Positions 36,371 through 49,323 of a stretch of 64,000 nucleotides of DNA are shown here, piece by piece. Below the pieces are notes generated by a model that did not search any database, was not told where the DNA came from, and saw only the letters and a list, made by a program, of their open reading frames with translations. The translations under genes and the position numbers were made by a program. Location: positions 124,001-188,000 of the forward strand of contig BSBK01002159.1 in assembly GCA_027943335.1 (NCBI GenBank), written 5' to 3'. Within the stretch, counting starts at the first letter, position 1. Every line of letters begins with the position of its first letter. Source of the stretch: Chamaecyparis obtusa. Its lineage: Eukaryota > Streptophyta > Pinopsida > Cupressales > Cupressaceae.

Positions 36371-37916
36371 TGTAATAGATAAAATAGTGTATGGGGTCCT
36401 AGAACAATGGTTTGCACATAAAAAAGACCCCAAAGCCAATATTTTACACTTACATGAGATTGTATTGATACAAAAAGTAAATATAGATGATTAATATTGA
36501 AATTAAGAGAAAAAGGTACTTACCTCCGAAAAAGAATTGGCTGAAAACCCTATCAAATGATCTCAAAAACTGTTGATTCCCATGCTCTTGAACCGAAACT
36601 GCGAGATCTACAAAATCCAAAAATATTTTTTCGAGATGAGATCAGGTCAACTTTGACCTTTTAAAAGGTCAAGGATGACCTTAGGAAAATGAAGGTTGAC
36701 TTTGACTTTGTTCGTGAATCTCAGAAGTTTGGCGAAAAGGGTATCCAAATCTACTCTCAAATCTGAAGTTCTGCACCTCTACCTACAAGAAAAAGAGGGC
36801 TTTTGGTTGTTTGTTTGGGGGGTTTGCCTCAGTAAAACCTCAATTTAGGAATTAACCTTGAAATTGAATTGAAATTGCTGGAATAAACAAAGTAAATGGA
36901 ACAATTCACCTTTCTTGAGTTGAAACCCTTGTGGAGGATTCGAATCCTTGAATCCACAAGAATGGATAAATGTAGAATCAAATGTAGGATGTCTCCAATC
37001 AATTGTATTTAGATCTTCAACATGAATCTTGAATGGATCTTGAACTTGGAAGAGGCTTGAATGGAAATAGAGGAATCTTCAATTGTATGAATCCTTCAAT
37101 GGCTACTAATGGATCTCCTTGATGAATTGTATGCTTGAATTCTTGAAGGCTTGAATGCTTGATCTTCTTGCTTGAGATCTTGACAGATGGATTGCAAAAC
37201 TTGATTGATAAAATGAGAGAGGAAGGCTCCCTTTTATAGTGGTCTAGGGCACAATAGGGACCTTGTAGAAAACAATAATTAAGGGCCCATGGAACAAAAC
37301 TCTAGAGAGGTGCACATGGAAAGGGAATTAAATTAAAGTCTTGACACAAAACTCTAGGAGGGGACTACCCTTAATAAATAAATAAAATAATTATTTAAGA
37401 GCCTTGTTACAAAATTCAAGGTAAGGCCAACCCCAAAGTTAATTTGAGTATTAGGCACAAAACTTGAGAAAGGCTAATCTCCAATAATAAATTAGGATTC
37501 TTATACAAATATTGAGAAAGGTCCACCTCAAATATTAATTTGAGAATTTGACACTTAATCTGAGAAATAGTGGCCCCGAAGAGGGAAAATGCAAGATTTT
37601 GATGAGATCCTGAAACTGGAAGCTAACAACAAAGATCCCACACCCTAGGTTCAAGGTCGAGGTCAACCCTGACTAGGTTAGGGTTGAGGTTGACCTTGAC
37701 CTAAAAAGGTTGACCTTGACCTTATGGTCAAGAATCTCAGGTTCACAGTTTAGGATGGAAGAAAATGCTATGAAGAAGTGGAAAATGGGGTACAACAGGG
37801 GGAAAAGCCAGATCCAAGTCGAATATCCATTCAAGGCATTCAACATGACCCCAAACTACTTACTCGGAGGGATAAATTCTCTTACCATGGAAGTGCTTCC
37901 ATTTTAAGATGATACA
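36371..37916 (-). repeat. 5' LTR of non-autonomous element
   Basis: This is the direct repeat of 31077-32623. TATAAAAG lies at 37231-37238 on the minus strand. Confidence 0.92.
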
Positions 37917-37921
37917 ATATG
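37917..37921. repeat. Target site duplication ATATG (right)
   Basis: This is an exact copy of 31072-31076. Chromovirus RT coding resumes immediately after it. Confidence 0.85.
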
Positions 37922-38863
37922 AAACCTATTCTTCACTATTATCTTATTGATTTCTTTGGAATCTATATACATTCAACATTCTCCATTCTTCTTTGGTGCC
38001 AATACCACAGGTACTACACAAGGACTCAAACTTTCTCTAATCAAACCTTTCTGTAGCAACTCTTGAATCTATCAGTTCAATTCTTGATTCTTGGTAGGTT
38101 TTAACTGATGAGGTGTCTTATTCGATAAACTAGCTCCAGGGATTAGATCCATGCAATGATCAATACTTCTCTTCGGTGGAAAACCACCAAGTACATTATC
38201 AGAAATGATATCATTGTACTCGATGAGTAATTTATCAATCTCCTTAGGAACACTATCCTTTGTTTTCTTACTTGGTTTGTTAGGAATCACAACAAAACAT
38301 ACATCATTCTTCTTTAAATCCTTAACAAATTTTCTTCCTTCTATTAAACAAACTTTCACATATGTGAAAACATTACTAATAGGTTCTTCCATCAAAGGTA
38401 ACAAGATTTGTTTTCTTCCATCAGCCACAATAGTATACTTATGCAATCTTCCAACATATATAGCATGTTTATCATATTGCCAAGGTCTACCCAACAAAAT
38501 ATGACAACAATCCATAGGCATGATATCACACAACACCTTATCATAGTACTTTCCAATCTTCAAATTCACATAACATTGTTCACTTACCAAGAGTGTATGC
38601 TCATCTTTGATCCATGAAATTTGATAGGGCTTCGGATGTTCCAACCTTTCCAGCTACAACTTTGTGACCATGTCCTCAGATGTTAGATTCTCTGAGCTTC
38701 CACTGTCAATGATTACCTTCCAAACTTTGTTAGAAACTCTACATCCAGTCTTGAACAAACTTTTTCTTACCGGATATTCCTTTTTACTTTCATTCCATAG
38801 TTCTCTCCTTACCATAAAGTTATTTTCCTTCTCAGGTTCATTTAGTGACTCTTCTTGCACCAA
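37917..38863 (-). pseudogene. Protease and N-terminal RT of chromovirus
   Basis: The minus-strand block 38863-38654 holds the retropepsin active site KVIIDSGSSENLTSEDMV. 38644-38072 continues with the protease C-terminal motif HILLGRPWQYDKHAIY and a linker. It then reaches the RT lead-in DHCMDLIPGAS. From 38071 to 37917, with stops, the RT fingers appear ([13 protein letters not shown]). The domain is cut there by the inserted element and continues at 31076. Confidence 0.88.
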
Positions 38864-38889
38864 AGCATTTCTACTACTACCAGCCTTCT

Positions 38890-39848
38890 TACTAGCATGT
38901 GTGCATTCAAAACATCTATGTACTTCTCCACAATTGTAACAAGTTCCTCATAAATTACCTCTGCTATAACCACCTCGGTAGTTACTACCTCTTCCTTTTA
39001 GATGAACTTTCACCTTTCCACTTGGTCTTGCTTTTATCCATTTTAGGTTCAGATCTACCATTTTCACCATAAGATCTACCTCTTCCCCTAGGAAATCTAC
39101 CACCTCGACCTCTTTGTCTCTTGTTCAATTTATCCTCAGATTTCAATGCAAATTGATAGGCCTCTTCAATGTTCTCCAATTTGACCAAAATGATTTCCTC
39201 TTGTATGGAAACTCTCAAACCATTCAGGTATCTAGAAATTCTTTCCACATCATCTTCATCATGTCCAAATCTGATATCTAATCTATAGAATTCCTCAATA
39301 TACTCTTTAACCAAGCTATCGTTCTGCCTTATAATTTGCATTCGCCTAACTAGGTTAATTTGATAATCACAAGGTAAGAACTTTCCTTTCAATTTATTCA
39401 CCATTTTATTCCATACCTTGATTTTATATTTGCCTTTATTTTTCTGATCCAATTACAGATGCTCCCACCACAAGGATGCATGACCTTTCAACTTTGTGCC
39501 TACAATTTTCACCTTCTTCTCCTCAGATACATTTTCATACTCAAAATACTTTTCCATTTTAGTGATACAGTCTATCAATTCATCATACTCCAATTTTCTA
39601 CTATATTCAGGAGCATTGAAATGTGGTGTCAACTTCAAACTTGTCAAAGCCTTCAAGAATCTTTCCTCACCCTAATCCATCATAGGTATAGATTTTGAAT
39701 TAGCTTGTTCTTCCTCAATTTTATCATCACTAACATCTTCAAGATGTCTGCCTCTTCTCTGGGCTGTTTCAATAGCTTCTATTCTAGTAGCAAGTTGTCT
39801 CAACATGCTTTCCAATCTCGGATCCTCTTCTCACCTCCCACGAACCAT
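38890..39848 (-). pseudogene. Gag of chromovirus with zinc knuckle
   Basis: The likely start is the ATG at 39848 (MVRGR, then a stop), about 120 bp past the PBS. It continues through a helical block (LESMLRQLATRIEAIETAQR), 39656-39453 and 39452-38985. The retrotransposon gag signature is clear: GTKLKGHASLWWEHL, LVKEYIEEFYRLDIRF, FALKSEDKLNKRQRGRGG and an Arg/Gly-rich tail. Just beyond, at about 38905-38945, comes the knuckle CYNCGEVHRCFEC. This has CX2CX3HX4C spacing, one residue shorter than the usual CX2CX4HX4C. Gag packages element RNA. Confidence 0.88.
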
Positions 39849-39971
39849 CTTGAGAACCCTTAGCAATTGCAGGTCAGATTGCAATCTACTACCCCACAAC
39901 AAATAAACTAGGGATTCACAAGAAGGAACCTAAAAACCTAGATCTGCAGACCTAGATCGAGATCTCACCTC

Positions 39972-39983
39972 GCTCTGATACCA
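39972..39983 (-). promoter_or_regulatory. Primer binding site of chromovirus
   Basis: TGGTATCAGAGC on the minus strand is the classic initiator tRNA-Met complement. It lies 2 bp after the 5' LTR end. Confidence 0.9.
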
Positions 39984-39985
39984 CG

Positions 39986-40667
39986 TGATGCAAAGGAGAA
40001 TGGAAGGGGCCAAAAAAATGGCACACCCTACCTGATCCAGCCTACTCAACAACACGTGAAAGCAACAATAACACAGTGAGAGAGGAAGAAGGATCATTGA
40101 TATGTTATCTTTATTTATTCAAATTGATTCATACATGTTGGGATGTAAGGCCTTCCTAGTTATGGCCAGATATTACAATGAATTACAGAAGTCCACAAAC
40201 ATGTGAGGATCTACCAACAATCTTGATTCTCCTATTTTCTATCTTCTAACAAAACTGTCTCCTAAAGCTCTAACCAAACAACTATACTTATATAAGAGAC
40301 TACCGAACTGAGCGGGCCTTCAAATCTACAATCATCAAAAGGAACAGTTAGATCTATGATCACACACTTCCTAATGATGGATACCGACATTAAATCTGTG
40401 ACCCATAATCAATCCACAAGTCGGCCTCAACATAAACACAAATTTAAACTACTCGATAAGAAAGGATGACTGAGCAACATACAAGCATCATTGAGCACTA
40501 GTGAAATAACTGACTTCCTAGGAGATAACTAACCACACTTGGTAACCAAAGGAAACCAACTAACTACCGAGCCAACTCGATCAAAGAAGGAACCCAAAAA
40601 CATAGACAAACTTCAAAATATTTTTGGTGACAAAGGATTGCCAGGGACACGAGATGATCCTGCATCA
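39986..40667 (-). repeat. 5' LTR of chromovirus
   Basis: It starts TGATGCAAAGG and ends CCTGCATCA in plus reading. TATA-type CTTATATAAG lies at 40287-40296 on the minus strand. Confidence 0.9.
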
Positions 40668-41590
40668 GAATTGAAATGTGTTACTGACACAACCTCCGAA
40701 GAAAGTTTAAGAGGCAAAATCAATGAAGGAGATTGAGAGGAAAAATCTAATGGATAAAAATAAAATGGTTTACTTGTCTATATAAGAGATATGAGTTTCA
40801 TTTTTGAAACTATGCCGAAAGAAAGAAGACTGCAAAGATTTTGCGTGAACACATTTTCATGCTTGCTTGATTAGACTGGTTGAATGAGAACTGAACTACA
40901 GAACAACACCGAGCGTTAGAGAGCTATTACCAAGGGACAATAAGTTAATTAATGTTGAAGAGGTGAATTGATATATTGATCAGAGGATTTGTATGGGCTT
41001 AGAATAGATCTAAACATCTACAATTTGAGTTTTATTGTAATCAAATCAATTACTATTTCAATTTAACCATTGATATAGAAAAATCTCTTAACCGAGTGGA
41101 CTTAACCATCTTATGATATACCCCATGTCATTAAATGAATGTACATTGTTATCCTATTGACCCCATTGTGAATGATGGTTGAACGATAACTATTAGTCTT
41201 AAATCCTCTAACAAGGTCACACCTAATAGTGTGTTTGTAACCTTTAATAGGGTTGGCTCTTCACCGAGCTCACTTCAGAAGAGTGAAAAGTATTTTGGGT
41301 TACCGACCCTAGTTAGTTTTTCCCTTAACAGGGTTTCCACGTTAAATCTTTGTGTTATGTGTTTATGTGATGATTGATTTGTTGTCATACTTTACATATT
41401 GCATATTTGATTTGGTTGGTAATCACTGTGATTAATTAACTAGTAATTGATAAGGCACAGATAGTTTAGTATTTTATGTTACCGAGCTACATAAATTTTT
41501 TTGAATTTTTTTAAAGAGATACATTTTGTAATTGGGACTATTGGATAATTGATCTAACTGATTCACCCCCCCCTCTCAGTTATTCTAACA
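40668..41590 (+). mobile_element. Copia-type LTR, right part
   Basis: It continues the LTR broken at 26658. A TATA box CTATATAAG lies at 40778. A series of CTTAACAGGGT/CTAATAG-like repeats runs through 41090-41340. The 3' signature TGATTCACCCCCCCC then TCTCAGT precedes the end TTCTAACA. The same order occurs in the solo LTR at 49324-50682. No PBS follows 41590. Confidence 0.7.
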
Positions 41591-42429
41591 CAATACATGC
41601 TCATACAAGTTTTTTATTCATTTGTGGGTATAGCATGGTGACAAATATCCATTAGAAGCCTCTCCTACTCTCTAATTAAGAGTATACCCCCATTTATATT
41701 CATAAAATATAAAAACATTTTCATTGAAAATCTATTCTAGGGAGTTGTACCTATCAATTCAGAGATTGAGCTAATTGAGAGATCTTTCAACTATTGTTAC
41801 TAGATAAGGTTTTAATGTGGGCTATATTTATATCATTAGAATACCTATCTATTAACCAACACATTTTTGGTGGATCCATGAATATCTACAATCCACTAGA
41901 GGTGATACCTCTGAACCTTTTCAAAATGATGTAACACTGGCAACATAGTTATCTTGATAATGTACTTTATTCTTCAGCATCAATTGGAAAATAAAAGTCA
42001 ATTGGAAAACAAAAGAATTTAATCAAAAGATGGTCTAACCAGATAGTATGAACCAAAAAATAACAATTAAAACATACTTAGATAAGTGCCTTATCATTGG
42101 GCAATATTCTTAGTTTACAATTCTTTCTATGAATGCCATAAATTGCTAACAATTCAATACTTTGATTATTATTTCATTACAATAATATTCATTCACATAA
42201 TCCAATCATTGGACTTCTTATAATGATCCTTTTGCAGACCTTATGAACTTAGGAATTAATTTTCAACATTTAATTAATCTTTGATCAAAGCTTAGAATTA
42301 AATCATACACATATGAAAAATATGTAGTGAATTGAATAAGAACTTTGAATTATCAAATTCACAATTTATAAAACAAACATAGAGGAGAGCACCAAATCTT
42401 AATTATAAAACTTACATGTGGGTGCTGAA
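41591..42429. other. No gene recognised
   Basis: AT-rich sequence with frequent stops. No LTR terminus or RNA gene is seen. Confidence 0.4.
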
Positions 42430-43010
42430 TGTCCATAGAAATCATTAGAATATCTTCAGTTACTATTTTTCTCCATCCATCCCAGACACCTTGTACAAAC
42501 CATACACAATATTCTTGAAGTAATTGTGGAAAGTATTAAAATCATATGGTTCATTTATATTGTTAGGAATTGGAGTCGTACTCCTTCCATCTCTCAACAT
42601 GTATTTGGGAATCACCTTGTTCTTCAGAACATGTTTATGCATAAGATACTATTGCCTTACTTCATATAGGTCTATGTCAACACTCATGGCTCTAGTAGTA
42701 TCAAATGCTTCTATAATATTGGCCTTGTCAATCTTAACTAGTGTGGACTTATCTTTTCTTTTGATGCATTTGGTGAGAGGACAATAATTCTTAGCCAATG
42801 CTTTGACTAGGTCAGTGTCCAAACAAACATCAGGGACAATTATCTTTGTCAAATTTAGAACCCAAGGGTTACATATTGGAACCTTTCTCTCTCTGTTGTT
42901 GAATAAATCTAAAAATAGAGAGGTACCAATAGCACCATGAGTTTTTGGGTTTTTACACATCACACTTATCTCTCCATGCATGCTCATTTTTTGATAGTGC
43001 ATTCATTATC
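42430..43010 (-). pseudogene. Gag-like protein, unknown family, copy D (fragment)
   Basis: The 117-residue minus-strand frame (43002-42649) contains IIVPDVCLDTDLVKALAKNY, then LVKIDKANIIEAFDTTRA and DIDLYEVR. This parallels copy B (VLPHVFPCPELVILCAKNY ... SITKNEFKSFLGLG ... QIDLDNLAEVY) in spacing and residues. A further trail after the stop reaches about 42430 (NKVIPKYML). It is the cleanest N-terminal segment of the family in this window. I recognise no named domain. Confidence 0.5.
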
Positions 43011-45249
43011 CTTGGTAGCTATTGTACCCATTCCTTAGAGAAATGATCCTTTTTTCTACTTCCCTATAGCTGTAAATTCAGTCAAGGTACTTGTTTTTTC
43101 CATTACTATAAAATAGCAATTACAAAATCAAGAAAAAAATCCTTAGTGGTACACAAAATTCTCTTAGAGCACAAACAATTTTGACAGACACGTCTTTGCT
43201 GACACATAGAAATTCAAAGAACAGGATTTGATATGCGAATAATGTCTCTGTATACAACTTTATAGCTTTTCATCTATCAACTATCTATCTATCAACTCAA
43301 CATTAATAACAAGCATGAAAAATAACTCAGAGTAGGTATGAAAAAAATGGTCAAATCATCAAGTTAGAGCTTTTAACTCTTAGCAATTTAAATTTTTTTG
43401 AAAAATTTCTAGCATGTCATCTACCTTGTCTGATGTGGTATAAAACCATTATCCCAAACCCATCTACTTGTCCTTAAACTAGATCAACCATTGTCAAAGA
43501 ATAAATGACCAAGAGGGAAACTTCGCAACTTCAAAACTTTACCTTCAAATCAACTTGCGAACTTGCACCGGACCACAAATAGTTAGCTTCACAAGATTTC
43601 ATCATTAACTCATGATCATGCGCTAACATTATTATTTCAAACCTCCTCACAAGATCGAAACCCTAAAAGTTCAAGACAAACAATCCTGTGCACTTGCGGT
43701 GACCGCTGATTAGAAACCCATGGACAAATAGAAGCATCTCACATTATCACAACAAAAATCCTTGATCCTTCATAAAACCTCATGAAGATAATACAGCAAT
43801 GGTGATATAATATTAAAATTTCACATTGGATACATGGTGACATCTCACATGTTCGCAGTCCAAATTGTGGTCTCACGATCTTGTGTTGACTACTTGAAAA
43901 ATGAGTTAGTCATAAAACCTGTGACACATGGTGGCATCTCGCATGTTGGATCATAAAAAATTAACCTCACAAAAGACCTATGAACCTGTGATAGACTAAA
44001 ATTGATCGCACAACTAACCCCTAGTATGATTTTGCAACACTTTATGTTAACTTGGACATAACCTCACAAACTTGCACAAGACACAAAGAATAACCATTAA
44101 CATAAACTATTGCATGCTTGTAGCTTGAAAGTAATAACTACTCAGTAAATTTCAAACATGTAACAAATAAGACATGGCTACTAGCGTGACTCTCCAATTG
44201 TTAGATGTAACATAGGAAAATATTTGTGATAGTGTGATATAAAGACTTAACACCTTCGCAAGATTGCAACTTGTTAGACTTAGCATTATTTAAACTCACA
44301 ATCTTGCACCTGACTTCCAAATGACATCACATTTGACTAAATGATACTTATGAATGCAAGACAGAGAAAAACATGAAAATTTGATTTTAATTGACTACCA
44401 CAATGTAAAATATAGACAACAAACCAACCCCTTGATTAGTGACCCAAAAAGGTAATTATGACAAATTATAACAAACTTAGGGTATGAAGGGTTAGGGTTT
44501 TATAAAGGTTTTTCATGTTTTTACAAATAAAACCCTAGCATGATCAACAAAAAAGGACCTTGAACATTGAAACTTCACCTAAGGACAAGAAAAAATGGGG
44601 GAACAAAAACTTACTCCAACAGTTAGGCCCATTTTTGGTTGTTCGAGGAGCTTTAGAAGTTAGTTTTAGGAAGGTTTGGTAGGGTGTTATGGTGGTTTCT
44701 ACATGTGTATGGTCTCTTGGGGTGGTATAAAGCTATGGATTTTGATAAATCTACCATAGTAGTAGTTTTTTTTTAACCCTTTTGAAATATTAATATAAAT
44801 TATATTATTACCGATCAAAAAATCTTGTAGAAAGACTAAAGAACTCAAGAATTACAAGAGACTAGTTAAACAAGAGTTCAACTTTCATATCCCAATTGAG
44901 ATAGAAAAACATTGGTTCTTTTATTGATTTGAAAAATATGGTTCATTTGACTTCATGCTTTTGGTTTCTTCAAAATTCCTAGACTATCTTCTATTATTTG
45001 GTCTTAGTATCCCTTTTATACAAAATCAAGGGATGCAAACAAGCTTTAGACCATTACAAGCACTGTTTATACTAATACTTAATCATAACTACCTTTATAT
45101 AATTGTATTACAGACAAGATAATTTTACATGATTATGGGAAATAGATTTGGCCAAGAAAATCTAGCTATGAGAGTTCATTAAACATAAGGTTTTATCCTT
45201 ACTAAAAAGCCCCATTAAAATTATGTAAACTGTCATTTATCACTAGTTC
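43011..45249. other. No gene recognised (2.2 kb)
   Basis: Stops occur in all frames. Between about 43520 and 44340 the words CTTGCGAACTTGCACC, ACAAACTTGCAC, TCGCAAGATTGC and CACAATCTTGCACC recur irregularly, which suggests a decayed repeat, but no unit can be defined by eye. Confidence 0.4.
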
Positions 45250-45850
45250 CTTTTCCATCGTTTGATTCATCATCAGTATGCTCCATGCTGTCGGCTTTCA
45301 TATACCATTCTATTCCTTTCCAATTTTCCCATGACCTTACATTCATTATGGTTAAGAGGAAGACCCAATTCATCTTAATTGTGGAGCACCTCTTGAAGAA
45401 AGATGTCAAATTGGAAATACAAAAATTGGCTAGACCTCTACTCGATGGTCCTGAACTCCATACTCACTTTATTTCAAAATGCATAGATTTTAATCTCTAT
45501 TATCCAAAACATGTTCTAATTCTTCAAGTATATGATTCTTAGAATGGCTCTTACATAAATCTAGGATAGCCCTCTTACCCTTATCTATATAAATGATTGT
45601 AGAAATGAAAATAGCTACAACATAGGTATTTGTCTTTGGTCTATCCATGAGGAGATAAAATTCCCTACTGATAATTTTCATCATTTCTCGCACAATGAGG
45701 AAGTTCTTGGCATTTTCCTTAAGCATGATCTTCAACCAGTGTTGAGAAATCTCTCCCTAGAAGGTGATCTCTAGTTTTCCCACCTTCATCCGGATAGGAG
45801 TATCCATGGCTAGCCCAAATCCACACTACCCAGAAACCAGACTTAGAGCC
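45250..45850 (-). pseudogene. Unknown coding remnant
   Basis: A minus-strand trail reads MKVGKLEITF, stop, GEISQHWLKIMLKENAKNFL, VREMMKIISREFYLLMDRP, NTYVVAIFISTIIYIDKGKR, then LEELEHVLDNRD (open at 45735-45490). It continues with stops to about 45250. The composition is protein-like, but I recognise no family. It could be part of the gag-like family or a captured gene fragment. A plus-strand frame at 45285-45542 covers the same bases and has no better claim. Confidence 0.3.
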
Positions 45851-46500
45851 TTGGGGTAATGAAGAATGGAGGGGGCCTGGAGCGAGTAGATAAACCCTTA
45901 ATACATACAAACCCAAAAAGTCAAACCAAGAACAACTCTATTCCAAAAGAACAAAAAAGGTTGCACGTTCAATGAATGAAGATCATCATCAAAGTGTATT
46001 AAATACAGGGGTGTACATTTATCAAGATATTTATTTCTATTAATTATAATGAATAAAATGAAAAGAGATGGACTATCACTATTCTAGAAAAGTTCCATGT
46101 AACACCATTATTGACTGCATTTACTTAGATCCTTTCTAGGGAAAATTTAAAACAAAAACAACTTTATTCACAAAGTGACTGGAATGGAGACATTCGTTAG
46201 TGTTTATTTTAATGTCTTAATCAACATCTTAAATAAAAAACAACAAAATTAATGGATAACTATGAATAAATAATAGTAACACACCCAAAAAATGTAAAGT
46301 GGAAAATAAGTATGAGGCTCATATGGAAAAGCTGTGAATTTGGAATTCGTGTCAAAATCAAGCAAAAATATGACAACTCAATGAATTGGGATAACGTGTC
46401 AAATCAGTCTAATCAAATAATATTTTGTAATGTTGCAAAACTATGAAATGTAAATGTGTGTCTATATTTATCAATCAAAAACTATTTTATCTCATTTGTA
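45851..46500. other. No gene recognised
   Basis: This is AT-rich. The right part probably begins the internal region of the TRIM-like element; no left boundary is visible. Confidence 0.35.
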
Positions 46501-46508
46501 AAATACAC

Positions 46509-46668
46509 ATTGATGCATAAAGACATGAAGAATACACAAAGTATATAGATTGATGCATGAAGACATGAAGTATACACAAAGTATGCACATTGATGCATGA
46601 AGACATGAATCATACACAAAGTATACAAATAATAGCATAAAACACAAAGCATTCATAAAGTATATGCA
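46509..46668. repeat. Four 40-bp minisatellite units
   Basis: ATTGATGCATGAAGACATGA-type units start at 46509, 46549, 46589 and 46629, exactly 40 bp apart; the fourth is diverged. A related, more diverged set lies at about 48950-49110 in the second internal copy. Confidence 0.8.
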
Positions 46669-47054
46669 TCATACACCCATCAATATGTAACCAAATCGAT
46701 TCAACCTAAGAACTCAATGGATAATTTCATAACATATTTTGTAGTTAACATGTCTAATCCTTAATTTCCTTATCCCATAAATTCAACCGTACAAAGGAAG
46801 AAGATTTACTTGTCGTAGAGCGCTTGACAATAGTACATTCTTTGGATTTACTCTTCCTTCCCTACACAACACCAATTACTCCTCTAAGGGGCTATAGAAA
46901 GAGATTAATAAATTGGTTGTTCATATAGCATATCTATTCTTATCTTATTACCATTGATAAATATACATACATATAATATGCATAATAGACCATATATGAA
47001 GTCCTTGTTCATCTTTTACCCTACAGGATGGTAGGATCATTCTCTAATACCACT

Positions 47055-48798
<1,744 letters not shown>

Positions 48799-49323
48799 GA
48801 CGGTCCCTCCCCAAATTGGTTTCCCTCAAGCAATTATTATCATAAATTTTCTTAGTTAGAAAGGTAATTATAATCATATATAAACTATAATAAAACCATC
48901 ATTTGTATTACAAGTGTCATTGCACTAAATCAAAATTAAGGCCATGCATCTTAAAATATGAAGTACATCCATGAAGACACAAAGCATACACATTAATGCA
49001 TGGAGACACAAAGAATACATGAAGTATACACATTGATGTATGAAGACACAAAACATACAAAAAGTATATAGATAATGGCATGAAAAATAAAGCATTTGTA
49101 AAGTATATGCATCATACACCTATCACTATGCAACCAAATTGATTCAACCTAAGAACTCAATGAATAATTCCATAACATATTTTTTAGTTAACGTGTCTAA
49201 TCCTTGATTTCCTTCTCTCCTAAATCCAACCCTACAAAGGATGTAGATTTACTTGTCATAGGGTGCTTCACACCAGTACATTCTCTAAATTTACTCTTTG
49301 TTTCCCTACACAAATCTAGTTAC

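Larger units (their letters stand above)
31077..37916 (-). mobile_element. Non-autonomous LTR element with protease, G-patch and zinc knuckle (LARD-like)
   Basis: LTRs of 1547 and 1546 bp begin TGTAATAG and end GATGATACA (plus reading) and are flanked by perfect ATATG duplications. The orientation is minus: a polypurine tract (AAAGTGGGGGCTTAA) abuts the left LTR and a PBS-like TGGTGAACC abuts the right one. The 3.7-kb interior encodes one broken polyprotein (about 36086 to 33755) with an acidic N-terminal region, a retropepsin-like domain, a G-patch and a zinc-knuckle-like segment. I see no RT, RNase H or integrase, so it must rely on enzymes from another element. It inserted into the chromovirus RT gene. 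Confidence 0.9.
27857..40667 (-). mobile_element. Ty3/gypsy chromovirus, decayed, interrupted
   Basis: Minus-oriented LTRs of 688 bp (27857-28544) and 682 bp (39986-40667) flank gag, protease, RT, RNase H, integrase and a chromodomain in canonical chromovirus order. The PBS is TGGTATCAGAGC (tRNA-Met type). RT is split by the element at 31077-37916. Without that insert the element would be about 6 kb. Stops occur in every gene. The TSD is unclear: CCAAA on the left against GAATT on the right. Confidence 0.9.

Noticed and set aside
35995..36417. 140-residue minus-strand frame
   Set aside because: It crosses the PBS and LTR start of the non-autonomous element and contradicts the frame opening at 36086.
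39972..39983. Possible tRNA gene because of TGGTATCAGAGC
   Set aside because: It is the 12-base primer binding site next to an LTR; no tRNA arms surround it.
46509..46668. Regular 40-bp units resembling a CRISPR array
   Set aside because: The units are contiguous tandem copies without distinct spacers, in plant retroelement DNA.
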